NCBI RefSeq assembly: GCF_014982745.1
Contig: NZ_JADCKA010000002.1
Location: 186,001 to 250,000 of the forward strand
DNA: 64,000 bases
Origin: Gallibacter intestinalis
Lineage (GTDB): Bacteria; Bacillota; Clostridia; Peptostreptococcales; Anaerovoracaceae
Reading direction: 5' to 3'
Positions 1 through 7,386 of this stretch are shown here, piece by piece (the stretch's first letter is position 1; each line of letters opens with the position of its first letter). Under the pieces are notes generated by a model. That model had not been told where the DNA came from. It ran no database searches and saw only the letters and a list, made by a program, of their open reading frames with translations. Made by a program: the position numbers and the translations under genes.

Positions 1-111
1 CTTATATTATCGGTTGTAATTTCCTTATTTTTCCATTTTTATGTTTCCATATTATACCATTTACTTGTTATTAGCAATAGATTTTTGGAAAATTATGTAA
101 TTGTTTTTCGC

Positions 112-147
112 AAAAAAAATCCCATAAACGGATTAACCATTTATGGG
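112..147 (-). terminator. Rho-independent terminator after the lipoprotein gene
   Basis: On the minus strand the arms CCCATAAA and TTTATGGG (121-128 and 140-147) form an 8-bp stem followed by a run of eight T (112-119). It lies about 30 nt past the lipoprotein stop codon and would end the DUF554-nudC-lipoprotein transcript. Confidence 0.85.
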
Positions 148-174
148 AAATTTACGACTATTCATTATGAAAAT

Positions 175-720
175 TTACTTCATTTCCAGAGTTTCAAAGG
201 ATTTTGCGAAATCATCTTCGTTATCCACGAATGTACCGAAGGTTATATTGTAATAAGTTTTGCCCTTAAGTATAAGATAAGTCTGCACCTTATAGTCATG
301 GTGGCTTATATCTTGATCATATGTCACATAACGCATCTGGTTTCCTGCAAACTCACTTGCCTCAGCCTTTGACATATTGGTTACGCCTTCACTTCTTCCA
401 AGCTCGATGAGATACTGATCAAAGAATCTGTCTTCCTCATTAGCTGCATCAAAGTCTTCCTTTGTCTGACCAGAACTCATATAAAACATGCTCTGAGTAA
501 CGCTGCGGACATTTTTATGATACCAAACGCTGTTATCAGTGCTTTCTTCCTCGTCCATAACCCATGCAGACGGGATATCTATTTCAAGATCTTTAAAAAC
601 CACATGTTGGGTTCCTTCGTCAAACTCTGCGTATGACTGCTTTTCCACACATGCCGTCATACTGATGCATATCAAGAATGCCATCATCACAGCTGCAACT
701 CTTTTTACTGTTTTTTTCAT
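175..720 (-). CDS. Predicted lipoprotein of unknown function
   Basis: The 181-residue protein begins with a basic n-region, a hydrophobic stretch and a lipobox (MTAC, Cys24), so it should be exported and lipid-anchored on the outer face of the membrane. The remainder is polar and acidic with many Asp, Glu and Tyr, and may be a small extracellular beta-type domain. I do not recognise a named family. The start lies 2 nt past the nudC stop, so it is the last gene of an operon with nudC and the DUF554 gene, and a clear terminator follows. The function cannot be inferred from the neighbours. Confidence 0.8.
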   Translation of the reverse strand: MKKTVKRVAAVMMAFLICISMTACVEKQSYAEFDEGTQHVVFKDLEIDIPSAWVMDEEESTDNSVWYHKNVRSVTQSMFYMSSGQTKEDFDAANEEDRFFDQYLIELGRSEGVTNMSKAEASEFAGNQMRYVTYDQDISHHDYKVQTYLILKGKTYYNITFGTFVDNEDDFAKSFETLEMK

Positions 721-722
721 AT

Positions 723-1541
723 TTATATTTTCCCTTCTTTAAATTTAACAAGCATATCGTTTGTCATGGAAACATCTTCTTTTTTCACTTCCAGTTCCGA
801 TCTTTTTATCCATTTTGCAAAGGACAGCTCATTTTCATCTATTATGATTTCATCATCACCGTCTGCTTCACATACATAGCCTAAAAGCAAATCCTGTGCT
901 ATACCCCAAGGCTGGGAAGCATAATATCTTATATTTTTTACCCTAATACCTGCTTCCTCCATAACTTCCCTTGCTACAGTTCCCTCTGCAGTTTCACCGA
1001 TTTCAGTAAAACCTGCTATAAGAGCATAGCCTTTATATGGTCTATCTCTGTACGCGGTCACAAGTATACTATCGCCTTTAGTTACCGCCACAATTACAGC
1101 TGGCATTATCTTCGGATATATGGAATTTCCACACTTGTCACAGTGAAGCATCCTTTCTTTATCGCTGTGAGCAAGCTTACCACCACATCTTCCGCAAAAC
1201 CTGTTATCCCTGTACCATACATATAGATGATACGCAGTCATACCTGCATAAAGATAATTTTTAGGCTTCATTTTGCGAAATACGCTCATAGGTACATAAC
1301 TACATCCCAAAATATCCCCGGAAAGCATTTCCACCATGTAAAACTCAGTTTCGTCTAGGGAAAAGAGATACACATAAGATCCCACTTCAAACTTTATATC
1401 ACCATATCTCGGAAAACATATCTCTTCTTCCTCCACCAGAAGTATTGCACCATTGTTTATTGATATGCATAAAGCATCATCTTTCGGTTCTCTTTTTTCA
1501 AAATGATTATCCAGAACGCTGGGATATATTTCGTGAAGCAT
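723..1541 (-). CDS. nudC: NADH pyrophosphatase / NAD-capped RNA hydrolase NudC
   Basis: This 272-residue Nudix hydrolase has the full NudC architecture: an N-terminal domain, a zinc ribbon (CGRC near 116-119 and CDKC near 134-137), and a Nudix box at about 177-199 that fits GX5EX7REUXEEXGU. It also has the SQPW signature near 209-212, which marks NAD(H) specificity. Family knowledge: NudC cleaves NAD(H) to NMN(H) and AMP and removes NAD caps from RNA in the cytosol. The start has an AGAGAGG ribosome site 6 nt upstream. It sits 12 nt after the DUF554 gene and 2 nt before the lipoprotein gene. The family assignment is secure; the RNA-decapping role is inferred from homologues. Confidence 0.93.
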   Translation of the reverse strand: MLHEIYPSVLDNHFEKREPKDDALCISINNGAILLVEEEEICFPRYGDIKFEVGSYVYLFSLDETEFYMVEMLSGDILGCSYVPMSVFRKMKPKNYLYAGMTAYHLYVWYRDNRFCGRCGGKLAHSDKERMLHCDKCGNSIYPKIMPAVIVAVTKGDSILVTAYRDRPYKGYALIAGFTEIGETAEGTVAREVMEEAGIRVKNIRYYASQPWGIAQDLLLGYVCEADGDDEIIIDENELSFAKWIKRSELEVKKEDVSMTNDMLVKFKEGKI

Positions 1542-1553
1542 AGCTAACCTCTC

Positions 1554-2249
1554 TTACATAAATAGGCATAATATAATAGGCAAAAAAGGTGCCGGCAACA
1601 GATTTGCCACCTTGATATCCGTAGCCTTTATTACATTAAGCCCCATGGCCATTATAAGTATATTGCCTACACATGACATTTCATTTATTGTTGTCTGAGT
1701 CAAAAATTCCCCAATCATTGCGGCAATCAGAGTTAGTGTGCCCTGATACAAAATCAAAGGAACAGATGCAAAAATTACACCGATGGATAATGTGGAAGCA
1801 AGTATTACTCCCATGCACAAGTCTATAACAGCCTTTGAAAACATTATATCGTGATTAAGGTTGATGCCGCTTTCAATACTACCTACAATCGCCATTCCGC
1901 CGGTACAGCTCATAACCGTCGCAAGTATAAATCCTTCTGTAAACTTGCCTGACTTTTTAAAGAAGCTGATTTTTTTAAGCTTTCTATCCATAAAGTCGCC
2001 AAGTCTATTCATCCTGCCGTCCAAATCGCACAGATTGCCTATAATTCCTCCTATTACCAGAGAAAGAATGCAAACCATAATATTTTCACCTACCAGTGCA
2101 CCGGAAATTCCGATAAATATACTGGCAAGTCCAAGAGCCTGCATCATTATATTATTTAATCTGTCGCTTATTCTGTCACCTATGGCCGTACCTGCAAGTC
2201 CTCCCACCAACACTGCAAGAGCATCTGCTAAAGGTCCTATAAATATCAT
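1554..2249 (-). CDS. DUF554 family membrane protein (YdfK/YqgA type)
   Basis: The 231-residue protein is very hydrophobic, with about six or seven membrane segments. It has a glycine-rich N-terminus (GGLAGTAIGDRI) and the GGIIGNLCDLDGR loop typical of DUF554 proteins such as YdfK and YqgA. The family is widespread in Firmicutes and its transport or other role is not established. It is the first gene of an operon with nudC and the lipoprotein gene. A good promoter (TTGATT-18-TATAAT) lies at 2308-2337. The AAGGGAG motif is rather far, about 13 nt, from the ATG, so initiation may be weak. Confidence 0.88.
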   Translation of the reverse strand: MIFIGPLADALAVLVGGLAGTAIGDRISDRLNNIMMQALGLASIFIGISGALVGENIMVCILSLVIGGIIGNLCDLDGRMNRLGDFMDRKLKKISFFKKSGKFTEGFILATVMSCTGGMAIVGSIESGINLNHDIMFSKAVIDLCMGVILASTLSIGVIFASVPLILYQGTLTLIAAMIGEFLTQTTINEMSCVGNILIMAMGLNVIKATDIKVANLLPAPFLPIILCLFM

Positions 2250-2307
2250 GTTTTCTGTACTGCTCCCTTCTGTCGTATTTTATTGCCGTGTACAAAATCC
2301 AGTTTAA

Positions 2308-2337
2308 ATTATACACTAAAAATGTCATGATAATCAA
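2308..2337 (-). promoter_or_regulatory. Sigma-A promoter for the DUF554-nudC operon
   Basis: On the minus strand the boxes are TTGATT (2332-2337) and TATAAT (2308-2313) with an 18-nt spacer. It lies back to back with the thiN promoter, whose -35 box starts only 13 bp away. Confidence 0.7.
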
Positions 2338-2349
2338 GGAATGTACGCT

Positions 2350-2378
2350 TTGTCTTTTAATGCAAAATGTAATATAAT
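2350..2378 (+). promoter_or_regulatory. Sigma-A promoter for thiN
   Basis: The boxes TTGTCT (2350-2355) and TATAAT (2373-2378) are separated by exactly 17 nt. The predicted transcript start is near 2385, right at the ATG at 2386. The thiN mRNA would therefore have almost no leader, or translation would begin at the internal ATG at 2404. Confidence 0.7.
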
Positions 2379-2385
2379 ATCTCCC

Positions 2386-3021
2386 ATGGAAAAGAAAAAA
2401 ATAATGATAATAACTTCATATATTGAAGGCGAAAAGGACAAAATAGACGAGCTTATAAGGGATACCGCTGCAGATTTTATAATCTGTGCAGACGGCGGAG
2501 TTGTTTATGCCGAACGAGCAGGAATAACTCCAGATCTTATAGTAGGTGATTTTGATTCTCTTGGTCATGCTCCCAAAGGTGACAATGTTATAAAAGTTCC
2601 GGTGGAAAAGGATGATACCGATCTTCAGCTGGCCCTATCCCTTGCCATTGAAAACCATGCAAAAGAAATCACAATCATAGGAGGCATAGGCGGTCGGGTA
2701 GATCACACCATAGGAAACATCCAGAACATCGTTCATTATTCTGAAAACGGTGTGGAAATAAATATGATTGACCCAATGCAGAGCATAACAGTACAAAGAC
2801 CCGGCACCAGAATATATAAAGGCGGCGCCGGAATGAAATTTTCTGCTTTTGCTCATACCCCTGAGGTAACAGGCCTTACCTATAAGGGTGCTTACTATCC
2901 TTTAAATAACCACACTATCACAAATTCCTTTCCCCTGGGAATAAGCAACGAATTTGTAGACAGTCAAATAGAAGTAAGCTTCAAAACAGGCATTTTGATA
3001 GTTGTAAGGACTTTGCTTTAG
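2386..3021 (+). CDS. thiN: Thiamine diphosphokinase
   Basis: The protein has about 211 residues and transfers pyrophosphate from ATP to thiamine, giving thiamine diphosphate in the cytosol. Family features visible are ADGGVVYAERAGITPDLIVGD in the N-terminal domain, the DDTDLQLAL acidic motif, GGIGGRVDHTIGN, and a beta-rich C-terminal thiamine-binding half ending in the usual SNEF segment. A longer frame opens at 2341, but the promoter runs through that stretch, so I place the start at 2386. ATG 2404 is the alternative. No Shine-Dalgarno sequence precedes either one, and the promoter position suggests a leaderless message. No TPP riboswitch is visible. Confidence 0.9.
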   Translation: MEKKKIMIITSYIEGEKDKIDELIRDTAADFIICADGGVVYAERAGITPDLIVGDFDSLGHAPKGDNVIKVPVEKDDTDLQLALSLAIENHAKEITIIGGIGGRVDHTIGNIQNIVHYSENGVEINMIDPMQSITVQRPGTRIYKGGAGMKFSAFAHTPEVTGLTYKGAYYPLNNHTITNSFPLGISNEFVDSQIEVSFKTGILIVVRTLL

Positions 3022-3045
3022 TGCAATCATATGTCCTTTAAACAG

Positions 3046-3073
3046 TTGACAGTTCCATTAGTGATGCTATAAT
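3046..3073 (+). promoter_or_regulatory. Sigma-A promoter for crt
   Basis: The boxes are TTGACA (3046-3051) and TATAAT (3068-3073) with a 16-nt spacer. A Rex-like palindrome begins 11 nt downstream, over the predicted transcript start. Confidence 0.85.
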
Positions 3074-3083
3074 TAAATTATAG

Positions 3084-3101
3084 TTGTTATAATTTTAACA
3101 A
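3084..3101 (+). promoter_or_regulatory. Rex-like operator at crt
   Basis: TTGTTATAATTTTAACAA matches the Firmicutes Rex consensus TTGTTAANNNNTTAACAA at 13 of 14 defined bases. It covers the expected transcript start of crt, a position that suits a repressor released by high NADH. The Rex gene itself is not in the window. Confidence 0.75.
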
Positions 3102-3124
3102 AGCAAAGAGGAAAGGAAATAACT

Positions 3125-3901
3125 ATGTTCGAAACTATCAAGTATGAAACAAAGGACGGTATCGTTCTGATTACTGTCAACCGCCCTCAGGCGCTGAATG
3201 CTTTAAATCCGCAGGTGCTGGACGAACTGTATAAGGCCTTTGAGCAGTTTGAAGCTGACGAAAACGCAGATGTGGCTATTCTTACAGGTGAAGGAAGAGC
3301 CTTTGTTGCAGGTGCCGACATCGTTGCCATGAGCACAATGTCCACACTTGAAGGTAGAAACCTGGGTATAAAGGGCCACAAGCTTATGAATTACATGGAA
3401 AACATAGAAAAGCCAATTATCGCGGCTGTAAACGGCTTTGCCCTCGGTGGCGGATGTGAGCTTGCCATGGCATGTGATATAAGAGTTGCTTCTTCAAAGG
3501 CAAAATTTGGACAGCCTGAAGTAGGCCTCGGAATTATACCTGGCTTTGGCGGAACTCAGAGACTGCCAAGACTTGTTGGCAGAGGAATGGCTAAATATCT
3601 CATTTTCACTGCTGACACAATTGATGCCCAGGAAGCTCTGAGAATTGGTCTTGTAGAAAAGGTTGTTGAACCTGATGCTCTTATGGACGAGGTTTGTGGC
3701 ATCGCTAAGAAGATTTCTGCCAAGGCACAGCTGGCAATCGGACTTGCCAAATCAGCAATAAATGACGGTTACAATCTCGACATGAAGATTGCTTCAAAGA
3801 TTGAAATCGAATCCTTCGGTCAGCTTTTCTCAACAGAAGACCAGAAGGAAGGAATGTCCGCTTTCTTAAACAAGACAAATGCAGCATTCAAGAAAAAATA
3901 A
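3125..3901 (+). CDS. crt: Crotonase / short-chain enoyl-CoA hydratase
   Basis: This 258-residue member of the enoyl-CoA hydratase family interconverts 3-hydroxyacyl-CoA and trans-2-enoyl-CoA, most likely 3-hydroxybutyryl-CoA and crotonyl-CoA. Both catalytic glutamates are present, in GGGCELAMACD (about 117) and GQPEVGLG (about 137), and the oxyanion-hole segment AGADIVAM is intact. Length is normal for the family. The ribosome site is AGGAAAGG, 8 nt before the ATG. It is monocistronic, with its own promoter, a Rex-like operator and a terminator. No thiolase or hydroxybutyryl-CoA dehydrogenase gene is adjacent, so the pathway is dispersed. Substrate chain length is inferred. Confidence 0.92.
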   Translation: MFETIKYETKDGIVLITVNRPQALNALNPQVLDELYKAFEQFEADENADVAILTGEGRAFVAGADIVAMSTMSTLEGRNLGIKGHKLMNYMENIEKPIIAAVNGFALGGGCELAMACDIRVASSKAKFGQPEVGLGIIPGFGGTQRLPRLVGRGMAKYLIFTADTIDAQEALRIGLVEKVVEPDALMDEVCGIAKKISAKAQLAIGLAKSAINDGYNLDMKIASKIEIESFGQLFSTEDQKEGMSAFLNKTNAAFKKK

Positions 3902-3926
3902 AGATTATCGAACAAAAACAAACAAA

Positions 3927-3954
3927 ACGGGACCTATCTTGGGTCCCGTTTTTA
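3927..3954 (+). terminator. Terminator after crt
   Basis: The arms ACGGGACC and GGGTCCCGT form a strong stem with a 6-nt loop, followed by a T run (3949-3953). It separates crt from the convergent nfnB gene. Confidence 0.9.
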
Positions 3955-3971
3955 TGCGATTTTATAATCAG

Positions 3972-5360
3972 TTATTTTGCTGAAAGAAGTTCATGTATGC
4001 CCTTGGCACCAGCTTTACCTGCACCCATGGCAAGGATTACTGTAGCAGCTCCTGTTACTGCATCACCACCGGCAAATACATATGCCTTTGATGTCTGTCC
4101 GTTTTCTTCATCAGCAACAATACACTTTTTCTTATTTGTTTCAAGTCCGTTAGTAGTAGAAGCTATCAATGGATTTGGTGAAGTACCCAAAGACATGATA
4201 ACTGTATCCACTTCTATTTCATATTCGGAGCCTGCAACTTCAACCGGTCTTCTTCTTCCTGATTCATCAGGTTCGCCAAGTTCCATTTTTATAACCTTCA
4301 TGCCCTTTACCCAGCCGTTATCATCAACAAGGATTTCTTTAGGGTTTCTCAGAAGATCAAAGATAACTCCTTCTTCTTTGGCATGATGCACTTCTTCGAC
4401 TCTGGCAGGAAGTTCTGCTTCACTTCTTCTGTAAACAATGTGAACCTCTGCACCAAGTCTTAAAGCTGTTCTTGCAGCATCCATAGCAACGTTTCCGCCA
4501 CCTACTACTGCAACCTTCTTACCTGCAACAATAGGAGTATCATAGGAATCGTCAAAGGCCTTCATAAGATTACTTCTTGTCAGATATTCGTTGGCAGAAA
4601 AAACGCCGTTAGCAGTTTCACCAGGAATACCCATAAACATAGGAAGTCCTGCGCCGGAACCGATAAATACAGCCTCAAAATCCTCTTCTTCGATAAGCTG
4701 ATCAATTGTTGTGGATTTACCGATTACTACGTTTGTTTCAAACTTAACGCCCAGTTCTCTAACCTTTTCGATTTCCTTTTTAACTACCTTTTCCTTAGGC
4801 AGACGGAATTCAGGAATACCGTATACAAGCACGCCGCCCAGTTCATGGAGAGCTTCAAATACTGTAACTTCGTATCCCAGCTTTGCCAAATCTCCTGCGC
4901 AAGTAAGTCCTGAAGGGCCTGAACCTATTACAGCAACCTTATGGCCGTTTGTCTTTTCAGCCTTCTTTGGTTTAATGTCGTTTTCAAGAGCATAGTCTGC
5001 AACAAATCTTTCCAGCTTACCGATTGATACAGGATCCCCCTTAATACCTCTAATGCACTTGCATTCGCACTGGGATTCCTGAGGACATACTCTTCCGCAG
5101 ATTGCAGGAAGTGCTGAAGATTCGCCTATTACCTGATAAGCTCCTTCAATATCTCCTTCCTTAACCTTGCTTATAAAGCCCGGAATATTTATAGATACCG
5201 GACAACCTTCTATACACTTAGCATTTTTACAGTTAAGACATCTGGCGGCTTCTTCCATTGCCTCTTCCAGATTGTAACCGTAACAAACTTCTTCGAAATT
5301 CTTTGCTCTTTCCTTAGGATCCTGCTCTCTAACAGGAACTCTCTTTAACATATCTGCCAT
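3972..5360 (-). CDS. nfnB: NfnB: NADPH-binding subunit of NADH-dependent ferredoxin:NADP+ oxidoreductase (GltA-like)
   Basis: The 462-residue protein belongs to the glutamate-synthase small-subunit (GltA/GltD-like) family. The N-terminal cysteine motifs (CLNCKNAKCIEGCP near 41-54 and CGRVCPQESQCECKC near 89-103) bind two [4Fe-4S] clusters. An FAD site (GSGPSGLTCAG) and an NADP(H) site (GGGNVAMDAARTA) with a following YRR motif come next. It overlaps nfnA by one base (TGATG). The pairing with an NfnA-like protein, rather than a glutamate synthase large subunit, points to the electron-bifurcating Nfn complex. Many databases would call it glutamate synthase subunit GltA. Confidence 0.9.
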   Translation of the reverse strand: MADMLKRVPVREQDPKERAKNFEEVCYGYNLEEAMEEAARCLNCKNAKCIEGCPVSINIPGFISKVKEGDIEGAYQVIGESSALPAICGRVCPQESQCECKCIRGIKGDPVSIGKLERFVADYALENDIKPKKAEKTNGHKVAVIGSGPSGLTCAGDLAKLGYEVTVFEALHELGGVLVYGIPEFRLPKEKVVKKEIEKVRELGVKFETNVVIGKSTTIDQLIEEEDFEAVFIGSGAGLPMFMGIPGETANGVFSANEYLTRSNLMKAFDDSYDTPIVAGKKVAVVGGGNVAMDAARTALRLGAEVHIVYRRSEAELPARVEEVHHAKEEGVIFDLLRNPKEILVDDNGWVKGMKVIKMELGEPDESGRRRPVEVAGSEYEIEVDTVIMSLGTSPNPLIASTTNGLETNKKKCIVADEENGQTSKAYVFAGGDAVTGAATVILAMGAGKAGAKGIHELLSAK

Positions 5361-6250
5361 CAGTTGTCACCTCCGCAATGTCCACATCCGCCGTGATGTG
5401 TATCACCTTCCTGCAATTTGAGCAGAGCTCTTCCTTCTTCTGTTTTATACATTGCCTGTCTCTTCATAGCTTCGTCGAAGTTAACAAGATGTCCGTCAAA
5501 TTCAGGGCCATCAACACATGCAAACTTAATTTCATCGCCCACATGCAGACGGCATGCTCCGCACATACCAGTTCCGTCAACCATGATAGGGTTCATGCTG
5601 ACAATTGTCGGAATACCTAAATCTTTTGTCATCAGGCATGCAAACTTCATCATTATCATAGGACCTATTGCTACGCAGAGGTCGTACTTTTTACCTTCTT
5701 CTTTAACCAGCTGTTCAAGCTTTGTTGTAACCATACCAGAATGTCCATAAGATCCGTCATCAGTACATGGATAGTAGTTACCGGATACAGCCTTCATCTC
5801 ATCCTCAAGAATAAGCATATCCTTTGTCTTGGAGCCTACAATAACATCCACATCAATGCCGTGCTGTTTCATCCATTTTACCTGAGGATATACCGGTGCT
5901 GCTCCTACGCCTCCTCCGATGAAGAGAATGTTCTTTTTCTTCAGCTCTTCGATGTCCTCATTCACAAATTCCGATGGACAACCGAGCGGACCTGTAAAGT
6001 CGCGGAAGCTATCTCCTGCCTTAAGGTCAGCCATTCTCTTAGTGGAAGCGCCAACCGTCTGGAAAACGATTGTTACTGTACCTGCTTCAGCGTCGTAATC
6101 ACAGATTGTCAAAGGAACTCTTTCGCCCTTTTCGTCAATCTTTACGATTACGAACTGTCCCGGTTCGCAATGCTTTGCTACACGAGGAGCTTCCACATTC
6201 ATGAGGTAAATGTTTTCGGCCAGCTTTTTAGCCTCTAAAATTTTATACAT
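5360..6250 (-). CDS. nfnA: NfnA: NADH- and FAD-binding subunit of NADH-dependent ferredoxin:NADP+ oxidoreductase
   Basis: This 296-residue protein is a ferredoxin-reductase-like flavoprotein of the PyrK/sulfide dehydrogenase type. It has an FAD-binding beta barrel, an NAD site (IGGGVGAAPVYP near 115-126) and a [2Fe-2S] cysteine set (CGACRLHVG with a later FACVDGP). With NfnB it couples NADPH oxidation to ferredoxin and NAD+ reduction, reversibly, in the cytosol. The extreme C-terminus (HHGGCGHCGG) adds two cysteines and two histidines that I do not think are part of the core fold. The ribosome site AGGGAGG precedes the ATG. Two promoters and a Rex-like palindrome lie upstream. Confidence 0.9.
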   Translation of the reverse strand: MYKILEAKKLAENIYLMNVEAPRVAKHCEPGQFVIVKIDEKGERVPLTICDYDAEAGTVTIVFQTVGASTKRMADLKAGDSFRDFTGPLGCPSEFVNEDIEELKKKNILFIGGGVGAAPVYPQVKWMKQHGIDVDVIVGSKTKDMLILEDEMKAVSGNYYPCTDDGSYGHSGMVTTKLEQLVKEEGKKYDLCVAIGPMIMMKFACLMTKDLGIPTIVSMNPIMVDGTGMCGACRLHVGDEIKFACVDGPEFDGHLVNFDEAMKRQAMYKTEEGRALLKLQEGDTHHGGCGHCGGDN

Positions 6251-6282
6251 TTCCGTCCTCCCTGATATAATAAAAAATTTAA

Positions 6283-6310
6283 AGCATAAGCTATGTTAAT
6301 ATTTTGTCAA
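6283..6310 (-). promoter_or_regulatory. nfnAB promoter, proximal
   Basis: Minus-strand boxes are TTGACA (6305-6310) and TATGCT (6283-6288) with a 16-nt spacer. The -35 box overlaps the Rex-like site at 6293-6310. Confidence 0.6.
6293..6310 (-). promoter_or_regulatory. Weak Rex-like operator at nfnAB
   Basis: On the minus strand TTGACAAAATATTAACAT matches 11 of 14 defined positions of the Rex consensus, with one good half (TTAACA) and one degenerate half. It overlaps the -35 box and spacer of the proximal promoter. It is weaker than the sites at crt and bcd and supported mainly by its position. Confidence 0.45.
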
Positions 6311-6315
6311 TATCA

Positions 6316-6344
6316 ATTATATAACCCTTCCATTTATATAGCAA
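6316..6344 (-). promoter_or_regulatory. nfnAB promoter, distal
   Basis: Minus-strand boxes are TTGCTA (6339-6344) and TATAAT (6316-6321) with a 17-nt spacer. This promoter starts 11 nt downstream of the holA stop in map terms and reads toward nfnA. Transcripts from it pass through the Rex-like site. Confidence 0.55.
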
Positions 6345-6354
6345 TGCTTTTTTG

Positions 6355-7356
6355 TCAAATTTCAGCTATCAGCATCTCAAGAGCCAGTTGACCCTCAAGA
6401 AGTCCACTTTTAATTCTCGTATCAGTGGTATATGCCACCGATAAAATCCTCTTTAAATCCGAAATGCTATAGCTTCTTGCAAAATCCAAAGCCTTCTGCA
6501 CTCTGTATTCATGTGCTTTCAATGCTTTCTTGATTTCACCTATTCTAAGTCCTCCTTCACTCATTTCTTTGGCCTGAAGCATAAGTTCAAGCTGAGAAAT
6601 CACAGAGGCGAGAAGTTTAAAACGGTCTGTACCCGATAAAAGCAGCTGATGCAAAAGATCAAAGGCCTTATCCTTTCTGTTTCCGCTTATGACATCAAGC
6701 AATGTAAAAACGCCGTGCTCTAAATTATCGGAAATTCCGCTTCTTATGTCATCTAAAGTTATTTCATCACCGCTCAAAGCGATAATTTTTTTTAAGTCTC
6801 CTTGTAGATTATACAGATTATAATCTATATCCTTATTGAGATAGCCACTCTCATTTATAAGAGTAGTGATTATTCCCCTTGAAACATTCTTATCGGCCGC
6901 CTTAAATCTTTTGGATACAAATCCCTCCAGCTCTTCTCTGTAGAGAGGTCCAAACTCATATAAGGATGCTTTTTCAGCCAAGCGTTTATCCGCTTCTTTG
7001 CAGGTTATTACAAGAAGTACCGTTGAAGGCATGTCTTTAGCATAATCTGCAAGCTCAGATGCAAATTCTCCGTTGTAATGCTTTAAAAGAACTATTTTCC
7101 TTTCAGAAAGCATAGGTGATGTTTCACAGCTTGTAATAATATCGTCTGGTTGGGCAAGTTCAAGGTTTATTACATCAAGATCAAGGGCCTTTGTTACCGG
7201 ATTTATATATTTTTCAATGAGCATTTCGCAGGCCCAGCTGGAAAGATATTCTTCTTCACCGCAAAAAAGGACAAGTTCACCGAATTTGTCCTCCTTAAGG
7301 TCCCTTTGAAACCTTCTGAAATCATGTTCTTTTTTTTGCTTGCCATAAAATGCCAT
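6355..7356 (-). CDS. holA: DNA polymerase III subunit delta
   Basis: The 333-residue HolA opens the beta sliding clamp as part of the clamp loader. The N-terminal region has the typical LVLFCGEEEYL segment in place of a Walker A site, and the all-helical C-terminal third carries the KALKAHEYRVQKAL segment seen in clostridial HolA. It follows comEC on the same strand with a 30-nt gap; comEC-holA is a conserved gene order in Firmicutes. The usual next gene, rpsT, is missing here and nfnA follows. No terminator is visible before the nfn promoters. Confidence 0.88.
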   Translation of the reverse strand: MAFYGKQKKEHDFRRFQRDLKEDKFGELVLFCGEEEYLSSWACEMLIEKYINPVTKALDLDVINLELAQPDDIITSCETSPMLSERKIVLLKHYNGEFASELADYAKDMPSTVLLVITCKEADKRLAEKASLYEFGPLYREELEGFVSKRFKAADKNVSRGIITTLINESGYLNKDIDYNLYNLQGDLKKIIALSGDEITLDDIRSGISDNLEHGVFTLLDVISGNRKDKAFDLLHQLLLSGTDRFKLLASVISQLELMLQAKEMSEGGLRIGEIKKALKAHEYRVQKALDFARSYSISDLKRILSVAYTTDTRIKSGLLEGQLALEMLIAEI

Positions 7357-7386
7357 TATAAACTGTCCGTTTCTATTGAAAGCGAA

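Noticed and set aside
85-372. Plus-strand open frame of 95 codons
   Set aside because: It is antisense to the lipoprotein gene, has no ribosome site and runs through the terminator hairpin.
2250-2385. TPP riboswitch upstream of thiN
   Set aside because: No THI-box sequence is present; the gap is filled by two divergent promoters.
3972-6250. Glutamate synthase
   Set aside because: The GltA-like subunit is paired with an NfnA-type protein and no large glutamate synthase subunit is present, so Nfn is the better call.
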